The notes under the pieces are model-generated. The model was not told where the DNA came from, ran no database searches, and was given only the letters and a program-made list of their open reading frames with translations. Both the position numbers and the translations under genes were made by a program. This document shows, piece after piece, positions 20,130-33,000 of a stretch of DNA of 64,000 bases (the stretch's first letter is position 1; each line of letters opens with the position of its first letter). This DNA comes from Diaporthe sp. PMI_573 (lineage: Eukaryota; Ascomycota; Sordariomycetes; Diaporthales; Diaporthaceae), in assembly GCA_021399435.1 (NCBI GenBank), contig JAJTUP010000004.1, positions 620,001-684,000 of the forward strand. The letters run 5' to 3'.

Positions 20130-23100
20130 TTTGGCCTATGAGTTGGAACAGACTGTTGAGAGCTGACCGTTTGGAAGAGAAGGCTTAGGTTGTCTAGGAA
20201 CTGGGACAAGCGGATGGTGAAGGCCTTGGGGGTAAAACACACAATGAAGAGCCAACAAAGGCAATGTCCTGCCAATATAGTACTTAGGGCGTCAGGGTAG
20301 GATATGATTTTAATAATACGGTGTCGTTCTTGAGTGGGACTAAGATGGAGGTTGGCCGTCCACATCCATGAAGGAGCAGACATGGCCAGTATTTATATTG
20401 AAGGGAGACCAGAGGAAGAGACACAGATTGGGGAGAAAGACTCTAACTCTTTACCTCGCCTTTGTTACATGCTGCATTTCTACACCTCTACTTCCTGTCT
20501 GAAGGATCTGGGTAGGTATGGTCACCCTCCTTCTCCGGCGTAGGCCGTGTCATCCGGAGTCTTGCCATTGGACAGGTTCTTCTAGCGAGCTGCCGGTCAT
20601 GCATATTCCAACCGATGGAGGTTCGAAAAGAAAAAGGTCACTGCTTCGGGTGTTGGTTGATATGTCCAAATTAAAGGAACACGCCGTCATCTGGTCGGTA
20701 TGTATGCAGCTCCCAGGAACGCAAGCCTTGTGATTGGGTATGCTCTTGCAGTAACTCTATGCAAGCACGCCCCAGGGTGAGGTGGTGTGCTGAGGGGCTG
20801 ATCCGTTCAATGTGCTAAAAATATTCCCCACGGGTCACCTCCTGTGGTGTTACCCAATCTTCTGGAATCCAGAGCTTCCCTATCCCAGGCTGTCTGGGGT
20901 CTCGGCCTGCGAGTCTCGATTGGCTCGCTGTCAATCGGTGCCTCTTACACGGGGTTCCCGAGGCTGCTAAGCGGCGCGCAAAACCAGCTTGAAGAATTGG
21001 CCGGTAGCTGAGAGCTGGAAGAGGCCCTCCTCCTTCGCCGGTGTGCCGAGCCCAAGCCAGAACCTCGTGGGAAACGATGGGACCTGCAGACAACTAACCA
21101 CGTGAAAACTTACCTAAGGCCCTTGTTGGACATTCCTTGGGCCTTCCAGGCCCTTCCTAATCGCAGATATCCCAGAGACTAACCGGATTTGCAAAGTGTG
21201 GGACGGGAAACAGGAAGAGGGGAAGTGATGAGGCTCTGCGGAAATGAGGTAGGTCCCATTTCAGGGGCAGGCCATATACGGCTCTGCTGTTGTGTGATTG
21301 GTTCAACTTGCGCGAAGCCCGTGGCGCCCACCCACCATCACGTCTCTCACACAAATAAGCCGGAGTCATCCGTACCGATGGGGCGTACAGTCTGCGGACT
21401 CTTTGGGACGGTCGTCCTTCACGATTGGTCCGCAGAGGAGTACATGATAGATAATACTCCCAAATCCGCTCACCGCCAGCTCTGTCAGCCGTCGTGTCAT
21501 GGGAGTCAATCTTGGCATCATCTTCAACCACGTCTTGGCTATTGTATTTTTGATATCTGGCGCACAAGCAAAGGATGACGACATGAACTGGCTGTCGCCC
21601 ACTGTGCTGCAAGACAACCTCTTGATTTGGCTTATTAAGCACTGCACAGGTGCACGGCTCGCCAGGAGTGGGCGGTCAATCATTTCTAGCGCTGCTTTTC
21701 TGCGAGTGAGAAACCACCGATAATTGCAATACCAATACTCAATGCCAGCCTGCTTCTTGGGACAGCCTCTCTACTACCCTTTGTCTTCATCCCTCCGAGC
21801 CCATCATCTCGTGGGCAGCTGCTTGTGGTTACACCATGAGTTTTGGTGGAGAAACACCTGAACGTAGCATATGAGCAAAGATGGGACTTGGAATATGTTA
21901 AAGCAATTATTTTAACGCTATGTCTGGAGATGAGATCGGACAGTTGACCCGTACCTACTAAGGTATGCAACTTGCCAAGCGCATATGTTGAAGCTCTCAG
22001 CGGCGTGTCACCGCCTGGCTTGGCAGAGATAGGTTGTCGTGATGTATGCTTGCCGTACTGGGAAATAGGGGGCCAATCCCAAGAATTGGTTTGGGTCTTG
22101 AGAGTTGAGTCTCTCCCAAGATTTAGGCCATTTTAGGCGCAGAAGTCACATAATTAATTAAACAGAATTCTAGAGTCAGTCGATTTGCTTCTGAGAAAAG
22201 ATTTCTTTAAGGAAGAATCCTCTTCTGACTTGATTTTGATTTCTCGCTTGGTGTTGATGTCTGGAAAGTAGCTCTGATATATAGAGAGGAGTACAGTTCT
22301 TAGTTTAGTCACTCCTGTCCATGATCTTTCTCTCTTGAGACTACTGTTTCCTTTTAGGAGTTACCTTCCCCAAGTGTGCACGTTTTCTTTTTCAAAAGAA
22401 AGTAGCTATGACCTCTACATTCAAAAGTCAACCAACTATAGTGAAACGTCCCAGTTCTTGGGAAAGGCCCGATCCTTAGGTCTCGTAGCTAATGTGCTAC
22501 AACATTTGAAATGACATAAGTCTTGGACCTTTTCAAACTCTTAGTGAGCCTCTGCGACCCCCAGTACGGTACAGTATTCAACTGTGTAGACGACCCCAAC
22601 TCAACTAACATAAGCTACACAGACAATTCAAGCTTACTCTCTTAGATGCCCCTTCCATCTCGATACTTCGCTCACAAAGCTCATTCACACCTTGAGTGCC
22701 GGCCCACGGCTTCAGCAACATCTTTTATTTGGCCGGGTCAAAGGAGTATTGTGGATTTAATTTTCGGATTACTTGAAAGGCTGCATAGGTATGGACGAGG
22801 AGACCTCGAGCAGGATCGAGTAGACACATAATTCAGGTTTCGCGGCCCTGGGCACCTCTTTATCTTCATCCATCCTGCACCCACCAAACTCAATACCACC
22901 TCGAGCGTTGCTGAATGCCAGTCTTGCCTGGCGCTTTCGGACCGGTGCCCACGTGGAAAATATGTCGGCATCCATACCTATGGGAGGTGGGATGTAGATT
23001 CATTTTGCCTCCGCAATATTTATGCAAGTGACAAGATCACTATAACCGTGTGGATAAAAACACATACTTGGCCAGACTGGAGCACAGGCAGTATTTGACA

Positions 23101-23928
23101 GTATATTACTGCACATTCATAATATTGCAAACCTCCACATCAAATGAGACCAGCAGCTTGATTCTACATCACTGTTGATCTCTGACTAGGACTTAGATAG
23201 GCCCGCTCTATACCCCTCCTTTGGTGGCCTACTCTCTGTCGAGATCTGACATTCTAGAAGGAATCCTTTTCAGTATATTGGAAATATAAGCTGCATCCTA
23301 AAATTTAGGACTGTTCTATCTTTGTCTACTAAACTTCTCATTTCAGTTATTATCAGAAAACCCAAGATAGACGACTATAGAAATAACCTTCTATAGCAAC
23401 TGACCTAGCTCTGTAAGTCCTATATAAGTACACCCAAGGAGTTTATCGGCACATTGAGTTGCGTTATTCTGAAAGGCAAATAGGAGGACATTTGGTAGGG
23501 TGCCATTCTAAAGTCCACGATTCTGAACTCATGACAGTTGACAATGCCTGACAAGAAACCTTACTTCATCACAAGACGGTAGGATCTGCTGAAACAGTTG
23601 AAACATTGTAGTCCTCTGAAGACTCTGAGAGATAGAATGACTGCTTAGGTAGCAATGATGAAGCCATGAGCTCTTGGACTTGGACCTGTTGGAAGTTGAA
23701 AGTATACTGCCGTCCTCACTTAGTTAAACTTGCATATATATAAGAGGTATCGCTTTACCTAACATGATTGAATAGCTAGACAATAAGATACAGAGAGCTT
23801 CAGGTGAATAAATGGCCACTATCTTTGTGGTAGATACCTAGGTATCTAGCCAAGAATATCGTAGGTGTACCTGAGTAAATATGGAAAGTATGCTGCCGCC
23901 ACTTCCCCCCTCTCCTGTCATGTTCGGC
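20130..23928. other. Gene-poor, increasingly AT-rich stretch
   Basis: The left end holds the upstream region of small gene A, including the TATA block at about 20358-20400. From about 22.0 to 23.9 kb the sequence is AT-rich with many short runs and no frame above about 75 codons. It may be decayed mobile-element sequence, but no transposase, reverse transcriptase or terminal repeat was recognised. Confidence 0.5.
20358..20400 (-). promoter_or_regulatory. Shared upstream TATA block, copy A
   Basis: On the minus strand CAATATAAATACT is followed about 20 nt later by CCTTCATGGATG and GGCCAACC. Similar blocks recur at 24723-24762 and 27968-28020. It lies about 230-270 nt upstream of small gene A's ATG. 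Confidence 0.5.
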
Positions 23929-24236
23929 TTACTTGCTACTTTCAAACTGGGATCCAATAAAAAGAAGGTCTAGCTTCATGCGATCTTCTTTCTTCTCATC
24001 GCAAGGCTTATCCTCGCATGCTTGCTGAACCTGTCGAGGGCTCCATATACCACTTGCAGTCGAGCCTTGCTGGGCAGCGGTGCTGGTGCGGCTACCGGAG
24101 GAAGCCTGGCTGACAGTGCCATGCTTGGTCAGCTGGTGAACAAGTGGTGCACAGTGGAGCAAGAACGCAATAAGGATGCTGTAATATCTTACACAGTAGA
24201 TGTCGAGGCGGAGGATGTGTTGGAGGTATAGGACAT
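23929..24236 (-). CDS. Small two-exon protein, paralogue B (74 residues)
   Basis: Exon 1 is 24236-24193 and exon 2 is 24109-23929, with an 83-nt intron of the same length and phase as in the paralogue at 20129-19813. The N-terminus is Ser/Thr-rich (MSYTSNTSSASTSTV). Then follow TAAQQGSTAS, a short Cys-containing segment (QQACEDKPCDE) and the conserved KKEDRMKLDLLFIGSQF end. It is hydrophilic with no signal peptide. The two copies have diverged in the middle but keep start context, splice sites and C-terminus. The function is unknown. Confidence 0.65.
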
Positions 24237-24722
24237 TTTGAACTAAGGGGGAACAGGTCGTTGAAGGCTGATCGATCGGAAGGGTAAGGCTCAGTTTGGA
24301 CCCCGAGGATACCGGACAAGAGGATCGTGAAGGCGGCACGATCAGGTACGTAATGAATGGGGGCCGGAGAAAATTGCCAGCCACTCAAGTACTTGAGGAG
24401 TCAGGGTAGACTGTGACTAAACCGTCCAATGTCCTTGTTGACTCTGGCGATTGTTCTTATTCAGGTGACGCTGGTGCACACACGCACGTAATGAAGGGTA
24501 GGCGAGGATCGCGTAGATGATAGTTCTAGAAAATTGGAAACCACAACGGAGAAAAACAAGGTAATCATTCAACGTTGTCGGCCGTATGAATGGATAGAGG
24601 ATGATCAAAACCCAATACTCCGTGTATTCGAGAAATTGCTCAAAGCGAGCCGGTGGAAAGGTGGTGGAAGTGGACGAGTTGGTGGGGTCTGGCACAATAG
24701 AAGCACAAAAAGAATGAGTTGG

Positions 24723-24762
24723 CTGTCCATGTTTATGAAGGCGCAGATATTTATATTCAAGG
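24723..24762 (-). promoter_or_regulatory. Shared upstream TATA block, copy B
   Basis: Minus strand: GAATATAAATATCTGCGCCTT, then CATAAACATGG and CAGCCAAC. It is the closest match to copy C at 28 kb and lies about 500 nt upstream of small gene B. Confidence 0.5.
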
Positions 24763-25159
24763 ACGAAGAGGCTCAGGTCGGGGAATCCCACGGTGCGCCT
24801 GGATGCCCTTTTCCAGTACCTATGTACCTGTGCCACTCCATGAACCGTTGGGCGAACTCAGATCACTACTTAAGAGCCTGCCCGACATTTCCAAAGTCGG
24901 GCCACGGGATTGGATATTCGAGTGATTCAATGCATGGGTTGGTGGTGATATTGAAGCTGACACGGGTCAAACAATTGCACTTGAGCTAGATGTTTGCGTC
25001 CCAAAGGGGAAGGTGTGGTCTGCCTGACCCAGATGTGGGGCAAAATGTCTTGGACAACTTCCTTCAGGTACGCTTTTACAGCCAGACGGGTAAGGCGATG
25101 AAGCCTGCCGAGCTGCCAAGCTGCCAGCCAGCATCATTTCGAGGCCGGGTCACCTTATC

Positions 25160-25175
25160 ACCTACTTAAGTAGGT
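25160..25175. repeat. 16-bp perfect palindrome ACCTACTTAAGTAGGT
   Basis: The sequence is self-complementary over 16 bp. A second perfect palindrome, CTCAAGTACTTGAG, lies at 24384-24397. Both sit in gene-poor sequence. Confidence 0.8.
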
Positions 25176-27967
25176 ATGGATTTACCAGCCAAGCTTTTCC
25201 TCACCCCTTCAAGCTTTTGTTTCTCTGGTAGCGAGCTGCCTCCTGCATGTGCGTCCACCAATCGGTTTGGCAGTCGTCATCTGCCACATCATCCATCCTC
25301 TGAACGCTCCCCTAAGGAGCCTCATGTGTCTGTGTCCAAGCATTTCTCCCGGCCCCAAGCAAGATATTTTGGCTCGAAGCCCTGCTTGACTAAGCAGCAA
25401 AGCTCAGACGAGCTGGGGAGTTGCTGCTCTGTGAGCCTATGCCATCTCCTGAATGTTTCCCCTAGCTACTATCTTTGGAGGCCCTTCATCTTGAGCTCTT
25501 ACACTGTCATTGCTACATGGGTCCCTAGGACACAGTTTTCTAGGTGTTTTCTTTCCATTGTAAGAGGTGCAAGACTGTTGCCATGATCCATGTGTCACCC
25601 GACGGGCCCATGACCGAGAATAGCTCACTGTTGGGAGAAGTTTGATATGCCACCTAGGTGATATGGAAAATTATGCCACCATGTCACTGGGCAGTACTCT
25701 TGCAGTGATTTTGTGATCGATGTTGTGATGAAGCTGTGTCGAGTTTCAACAAGGTGACATTCTTGATTTGCGTATTCCACATCACATTCGATTGTTCTCC
25801 CTACCATGCATTTTTGGCGTCTAGGCACACCTGCAGCCTGTATCAGTTTTAAATTGTCTTGCCCGCATAGCAACTTGAACTTGCTTGTTTCTTTAAGCCA
25901 AGAGCCTAACATACAATATAGTGACCGATTTCTACCGATGTAGTGGGTGCAGTGTTGGTGCAGCCTGGAGAAGGGCAAAACAGCCCCGCTTATCAGAAGC
26001 ATTTGCTTGCGGTAAAAAAGACCCACTTCCTAGGGGCGGGCTTACTATTTGAGGGGGGGGGGGATCGTTACCTGTCCAGTGACTTGGCGGATGCGAATTT
26101 TCAGAGCACAGCCTCGTTCTTGTGCATTAATGCCTTCTTGGCGGGTAAGCCCATCCGAAGAACTCGCTATTTGGGCCTGTTGGGCACTTAGGTATCATCT
26201 TTCCATCGTACGGGATGCGAATGACATGCCCGAGGCCAATCCTACATGTTCCTGGAGAATTATCTTATCCTAGGTTACCTTGATACGTGACCGACTTCTT
26301 TAAGTTTTGGCGGGTCTTAAGTTCTCCCTTACAAGCATTGACGACAAAGTGTGGCCGTTGTCCATTGCTTCTGAGAGAAAATATCTTAAATCGCATGAAA
26401 CGTGGTTCGGCAGACGTATAAGGCAAGTCAGCTGGAGCACTACTTTTCCCCGCAACCATTGGAATCTCAGTACTCATTCATCTGATATCATGTCTATCCT
26501 TTCCTCTTCTTCATTCACAAATTAAAGCAGAGAACGCATATCCATACCCTAGGCTCCTTGCTCATCAATAAAGTTATCTCCCTTCTCTCTCTCTCTCACA
26601 CCTCACCCGAATTGGATGAACAAAAGATCATAATGATCCTTGGTGTCGAGTCTCACATATGGTAGTAATCTAACCCAGCTGTGTCATACCAAATAAGGAA
26701 ATAAGAAACCATCAAGCAAAGCACAATGCTTGAGGGAGAGCATGCGATAGTTCGACGGCCTTGGACCGATAAACGTCGACAAGGTTCCATCGGACTACCT
26801 AACGTTCAACTTGTTAACGAAGATTGTCTCAAATTGTTGGACAGAAAATGAAAGAGCAAACCGTATATCACGGGCTCGATTTACAGAGACATTTCTCCCA
26901 TTACAGTGTGGCTTGTTGCGCTGTTCGTCAGCGAGAGCTTGAGACCTATTCGACACCCACCCATTCATGGGGTCAGAGAGCCGCAAACCGTGGGATTGTA
27001 TCTATGTGTATATGTTGAGCCTGCATGGATGAGGGCAGCCTTGGTCCCCTACTCGTGCCGTGTCTCGTGTCTTGGCTCTTGAGAAGGCAGATGCTGGGTT
27101 GCTTTCCATCGTGTCTTTCTTTCTTTTGGGGGGGGGGGCTATCTTCTTGGCTCCACGAAGGCCCACCCGTTGATGCTCACTTATTTGCGCACAGGATGCT
27201 TCTCTGAGTTGACATCTTCCGGCAGCACAGCACACAATGATTTTCCAATGACGACTAGATCTGGCGAATTATCATTTTCGAATTGATTTCCGGTAATCAC
27301 CTGTGGCCACAATCTAACACCGCTAAAGGGCCACGGAGGTATCCTCTTTGCAGACGTATAGATCCCCATTCCGCTTTGTTCATCATACACTGCCACAAGC
27401 ATGAATAGTAATCCGATAAAAATGATGTGTCGATCTGAAGAAAATGCAATAATCATCATGGCCGAAACCTGCCAGGTGTTACAAACGAAGGTCTTCATGC
27501 TAACGCATAGTGGACTCAACAGGCCGAGGCTTGCCCCTGGCTGTAGATCTAGTCATGAACACAGTCTCTAGGTCTGCCAAAGATAAAGAGATTGAAGCAA
27601 TCGGGTTTTTTTTTTGGTTTTTTTTTTTGAAGATTCGTAACATCGATATCTTTCCCAGACTTTTGGATACAAATATTTCCAATTTGGGTGCGCTGGGTGG
27701 TTTATCACTCCCTCACTCTGCAAAGAAGTCGCCGAACGGGTGAAAGGCTTGTTGAGGAGCGACTTTCAGACTGCTTGACAACGTAGAAGAGAAGACCTTG
27801 ACCAAGATTGACTGCATGGGCAAGACAGGCCTGAATGTCCTGGACACCGTTTTCCGTCTAGATTCTGCGCTCAAACGGCTCAGTCACGCTCGGGGTGAGA
27901 GGATTGCAATTGTAGGGGAAGCCAGCGAGTAAGGTTATAGAAGCCGAGAAGCGTGAGGATCATGGGT

Positions 27968-28020
27968 GGCCTTTGCATGTTTATGAAGGCGTAGAAACGG
28001 TAAGTATTTATATTCCAGGA
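27968..28020 (-). promoter_or_regulatory. Shared upstream TATA block, copy C (orphan)
   Basis: Minus strand: GGAATATAAATACTTACC, then GCCTTCATAAACATGC and GGCC. It matches copies A and B, but no third copy of the small-protein gene was found in the following 800 nt. Confidence 0.45.
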
Positions 28021-29222
28021 CGCGAGACTCGGGCCCGGATGGAAAACCCAAATTAATCATCCCACGTTTGTTAAACCCCAAGTTGCTGCGAATTTCTAGC
28101 CACCGAGTATGCAAGCGATCGCCCTGCTCGGCGGGCGGAGGTCATCAGGTCTCGCAATTGGATATTCTCTTTGGGCCAGCTACCGGTCCTGCATATGCCA
28201 CCCGAGGGGCTCCTGAGCGAGAGAGATCAAGGCGTCTGCGGCGATCAGATACATCTAGGTCGGAGGAATTCTCCTGTCATTTGATTGGCTATTAAATGGT
28301 GTGGTCCCTTTTTGTCCCGTTTTGATTTTGGTGCCATGCTCACATCGCACGTATGCATGATGCAGTGACCGCATGCGGCTCTGCCTACCATTGCTCGCCC
28401 AAACTTCGGCCGCGGGAGGTGTTCTGTTTGTTGCTCAGGGTCCTTGCTCTTCCCCCTGCTTGGGTTTTCCACGACCCTCGGCGGCCGCCCATACCGACAT
28501 TTTGACGGTATCGCAACGCACTTCGTTGGTTGTCGACGCAAATGATTTATTCGGCTTTTTTTAAGCTGCACTTCCTGGCTTGTCGATAACTATACATGAT
28601 TTATCCAACTTTCTTATAGCATAAGCTCAGCTAACATAGTGGGGCTAAAGCCGTAGTTGTATATAAGTAGTTGTTTTATAACGATAAATATTTAAGTAAA
28701 AGGTTGTCTTAATGATACCTATTTCACCATATACACCCTTTTAGCACACAGATTTTGTGGCCATGTGCTAGGAACCAGAGTAAGCTTGTTCTTCTCTTTA
28801 GCCTCAGGTGCTATGCCAACATTGTCACTTCCCTTGCTTTTATGAATTGAAACAATCTGTTCCTAAGCACTCTGCCATTCTGTCAACATGTCACCCTGTT
28901 ACCTCCCCCCGAGATGGTAAGAGTGATAAGTCGGAAGGCAGCCCTTGTACACATAGTTGTCTGAACCCACATTTGGCATGTGCTTGGGTGGCAGGAATGG
29001 GGCAGTCAGAGGTCCGAGCATTTGACAGGATGACGCCCGGCAGGCAATACAAGGTGAACTACTTTATCGCGGGCTTTGTCGTCCCAAGTAGCCAGAAAGA
29101 ATGCTCTGTTTTTGTTTACCTGATCTTCACCTCATTCTCTCCTCTCCACCCCATGGTTCACTCTTGATGCCTCCTTGGTTCCAGCAAAGCATCACCTCTA
29201 ACATATAGCGGTGGACTCAACC

Positions 29223-30095
29223 ATGCAAATGGCGAACCCTACCGCTTCTAACCCCTTGGCACTTGCTCCACCCAGCAGCACGTCCAACAGCAAGGCGGAC
29301 GAGGATGCCTCTCTGTCCGTAAACGGCGACGAGGATGGCGACGATGTCAAAGACAAGAAGGACTGCCAAGCAGGACGCAGGAAGTGGCAACAGCAGTCTG
29401 TGCCGATGGCCCACGCAAAGCCAGAGTCGTCTCTCACCCCAGCGCAATTCAACGCCAGCCGCTTGCAAACACGCTCCCAGACGCGCTCCACGCCTGCAAC
29501 GTCTGCAGTTGGCAGTATCACGTTGGAGCGTAAGACAAACGAACCGACTCTTGCCCCACTTGCAGCACAGGCCTCAGCCAACAGCAAGCAGTCCAGCGAC
29601 CTTGAATCAGCGTTGCTCCTTATAACGAAATCAAACCAAGGCGCCCCACTGCCTGACGAGTCTGCGGGCTGGCAAGAGTTTCACCTCCCTCCTCTCGAGT
29701 TCTCCGAGTTCCGCCAACGGCTGAAGTGTGACCAGCTCCTTGATTACTTCGAGAACGAGCTCCGCTGGGACTACAGTCCTGGAAGTGGTAGTCTCGTTCA
29801 GGCAACAAGAAAACGCCCACGTAACGCGGCAACGAACTACTTACCTATCAATCACAAGCGCATAACAAACCCCCAAATATTGACACCCCGAGAACCACGC
29901 ACACGAGCGAGGAATAGAGTTCGAACATACCGTCATAAACTTAAAGCCGTCACCCACAAGTTTGTCCCCACCCACTCTAGACCACAAGCTTTAAACAACG
30001 CGTCCAAGATCGATCGGAAAGAAAAAAGGAAAAAGAAAAAAAAGGGGAGGGGAAGGAAGACTGAAAAGACTCAAAACACGAAACATGCATATTAG
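29223..30095 (+). CDS. Hypothetical protein, possibly a degenerate gene
   Basis: A 290-codon frame from the ATG at 29223. The first 140 residues are Ser/Ala/Asp-rich and disordered-looking. A folded-looking block follows (WQEFHLPPLEFSEFRQRL, then LLDYFENELRWDYSPGSGSLV, residues about 145-195). After this the composition changes abruptly to Arg/Lys/Thr-rich low complexity ending in a run of Lys. The central block resembles part of a domain in fungal hypothetical proteins, but I cannot name it. The abrupt change suggests a lost splice site, truncation or pseudogene, with the original continuation missing. The first half is more likely coding than the second. Confidence 0.35.
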   Translation: MQMANPTASNPLALAPPSSTSNSKADEDASLSVNGDEDGDDVKDKKDCQAGRRKWQQQSVPMAHAKPESSLTPAQFNASRLQTRSQTRSTPATSAVGSITLERKTNEPTLAPLAAQASANSKQSSDLESALLLITKSNQGAPLPDESAGWQEFHLPPLEFSEFRQRLKCDQLLDYFENELRWDYSPGSGSLVQATRKRPRNAATNYLPINHKRITNPQILTPREPRTRARNRVRTYRHKLKAVTHKFVPTHSRPQALNNASKIDRKEKRKKKKKGRGRKTEKTQNTKHAY

Positions 30096-33000
30096 ACAAA
30101 TTTCCCATGTCTCGCATCGATGTAGCCACGACAATGTCATCGCCGATTGTGAAGAAAGCGAGTTATCATTTAGAGTTCAGCGTAGGCCCGAGTTGTCGGG
30201 TCATCCATCCTTTTGCAGAGAGAGTATCCACGGGCGACGGCCACGCCCGGACGAGCAACCCCAGGAACCGCTCAATGCAAGCACGCGCCTGTGTTTCTCC
30301 TCCCTTCGTCCTTGGAAGTAATGCCAGTGGTGCATACTACATGGCTTCCCAGGCCCGCTAGGCATTGAGGTCTCAAGGACTGGACCTAGTCTGGCAGCAA
30401 CAAGTCAGGCAGTCAGGCTTCGCTGCTAAGCGCGCTTGAGCGGTGTCCAGTCGCCACGTGCTCACTATCCCAGAACAGGGGGGGGCGTGGAACACGGGCA
30501 ACGGTAAAAGCACGGAGAGAACAACAACTCTGGGAGAGCCCAGATAGGTGAGACAGGCGCGCCCCGGCGGCCTGTGGCCGTAGACTTGCGCGGCACGGCT
30601 TGAAGCGTGCCAAATGAGCGCTAACTACTCGCTGGCCGGGCTGCCAACCAACGCCGGAAAACCTCTTGTCCCACCTGGACGGACGTTCCTTGCCCAGCGT
30701 CCCAATTCGAGCCGAGCGCATGGTCCTACTTGACTGCTGAACTATTGTGAGAAGGAGCTGTTCGCCTTGTTCTGTCACCTTGTCGTCATCACTTAGATGC
30801 GCCGAATTTCAGACGACGCTTGAGCCTTCACGGTATAGGACGCGCTCGAGAAGATTTCTGGACTCATTTCCTCCCGGCAGACGCCTCTTGGCTCGGAAGC
30901 AGGCTGTCGGGCTGATTGCCATAGCAGTGGGCGATCAGACGTCCCTCCCGGCTGCCGACGCTTGATAGGCCTCTTGAATATATTTCCGTCGGGGAGTTGC
31001 CCAGGCTCAATCGTGGACATCAGGAAAGTGGTACAGGCACACAGTTGTTGTAAGCAAGACGCGTGTCCATCAGAGCCCGGTGTGGCGACACCGCCCCCTC
31101 TTACCTCCAGGCTTGCAGAGTCCACCCAAGAACGACTGAACTTTCCTCTAGATCACACACATTGGGTTGCGTTTGTGCATGCCCAACATACCCAAGGGTC
31201 CGACTGAAAGGTGCCCAGCGGACTGAAAACAGCGGGCACATGGACTTTCGGCTCACCGTATCCGTCTTCAGAAGCTGCCTTCCGCAAGGAGATCGACACG
31301 GGGCTCTGGGATGTGTCCCGGCAGAAAGGAGGCTAGCCGGGTTCCGGAGGGCCGGGCAAGTGCATTAAACATATCCTGGTACGTATCTATGCAAGGCGCT
31401 GACTGAGGCGTGAGGTGGCCGTTGTTGCGGCTGGCCCGTTTATGGGCCACTTGGCCTCATTTTGCAGCTGTGCAACGCAGGCCAAAGGAGATGAATAGCA
31501 CGGTCTCAGCATGGCGGCCGTTGCTGGTGTCGCAGCTACGTTTTCAATGCTTGTTGATGGATTGGGTCGCGTTGATTCCTCTGTGTTGGTTGTGATCGAC
31601 GATGACCACAGCGCTTGCTGCTCTGTTTCATGGGATCCCCGAGAAGCTTATCGGAGCACTGGCGTCGCACCAGCAACGACTGACGGGGCCGCCATCGACC
31701 AGTCTGGCCGCCAAGCTGCAGCTGCTTTCGTTGGTTGCTGATGCGCCGCCCGCCAGGAACCAGTTCAAAGGGCAGGGCAGTTTTGAGACAATTTTAGTTC
31801 CTGGGTTCGGGTTGCGAGTCTTGTGCCCAAAATCCAGAAAGCGGATCCCTTATCTTGCATTCAACTTTCCCCTGGCTTCAAGGCTGCAACAGCGCAGGGC
31901 AGCGGGCTGGCCGGCGGGGCAAGGCAGGGCGAGCGGTGAAGTAGCCCCGATCCGGCGAAGTGCCCGACCGGTGGGACCAGCAAAGCTTGAGTTCGGCAGT
32001 GCAGATGGACTTGTTCGGATGAGACTTGTGATCTTCGCTGCCAGAGGGCGCCGTGGCTTGCGATAGTGTGCTGTATCAGATCAGATATCAAAACAACATC
32101 TAACCGACGAGGAGCTTTTGGCCCGGCCACGCGAAGATGAGTGCTGATGAGTCGGAAACAAGGCATGCTCTGTCGGGCGAACGAATCTGCTGCTCGGGCA
32201 GTGCTTGGAAGTTGGAACAGCCTGACGAATGCTGCTGACACAGCATGACTTCCGATCACTTCACCCATGTCGTCGGAAATTTCTTGCCTCATGCTGTGGA
32301 GAAGCTGGGGAAGGATTGGTTGGTGGTGATTTGCTGCACTCCAGAAGCATCTTTGCTGACTACTCCAATTGCACCTTATTTTCCTCAACACGGACGTGAA
32401 GGTACACATACGTACACATCATGATGATAAGACTCGTATGAATCCATGATTCATGCACTGGGTGTGGCGATTGGCAGGTCACAGTCTGGCAGCCAGTCAG
32501 TCAGTCACCACTCAACTCAGGTCTGTCATTGTACATACTTTGAGGCCCTGGCCCATGCATGGCCCGATCCGATGAGGCGTGCGGGAAAAGTTCTCGAAGG
32601 CGGAGAATCATTCGATTCATCAGGGTTCTACCTCGCCGGCCGGGATGAAATGTTAGGGCGGCTAAATGCGATGTCGGGCTGGCAGGCTACCTCCAAGAAC
32701 AAGACGGCCAATCCTGGGACTGCAATTGGAAGTCGTTTGAAAAAATCAAGCCTGAGGCTGGCAAAGAGGAGAAAAATTCTTGCACATCCGCCTGTCTCAT
32801 GCATGACTCGAGAGGAGGTGACAATCTGCAGACTATCGATTCTGATTCTGCGTCGAGCGTCGTGTTTGTTTGTGCAGGTTCTGAGTGGTTTTCATTTTTT
32901 TTCTTTTTCTTTTCTTCTCTGGGTGAGACAAATCATGCGGGCGTGGGAGGGGAGGAGGGGAGGTGTGATGGAGGTGAGGGGCAGGCTGTGGAGCTGTGCC

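Larger units (their letters stand above)
24237..29222. other. Gene-poor stretch with palindromes, homopolymers and two TATA blocks
   Basis: About 5 kb with no convincing gene. It contains upstream TATA blocks at 24723-24762 and 27968-28020, a 14-bp palindrome at 24384-24397, a 16-bp palindrome at 25160-25175, poly-G runs near 26050 and 27128, a CT microsatellite near 26583, and paired poly-T runs near 27606-27628. A 105-codon frame at 27498-27181 (-) starts with an ATG and has one hydrophobic segment, but has no further support. Confidence 0.5.

Noticed and set aside
22000..23900. Possible RIP-degraded transposon
   Set aside because: AT-rich, but no terminal repeats, target-site duplication or transposase remnant could be seen by eye.
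24417..24836. 139-codon minus-strand frame downstream of TATA block B
   Set aside because: It starts before the TATA block and has no similarity to the corresponding position in copy A, so it is unlikely to be the gene served by the block.
27181..27498. 105-codon minus-strand frame with one hydrophobic segment
   Set aside because: Single frame with no conserved motif and no relation to the small paralogous genes; kept only as a remark in the gene-poor stretch.
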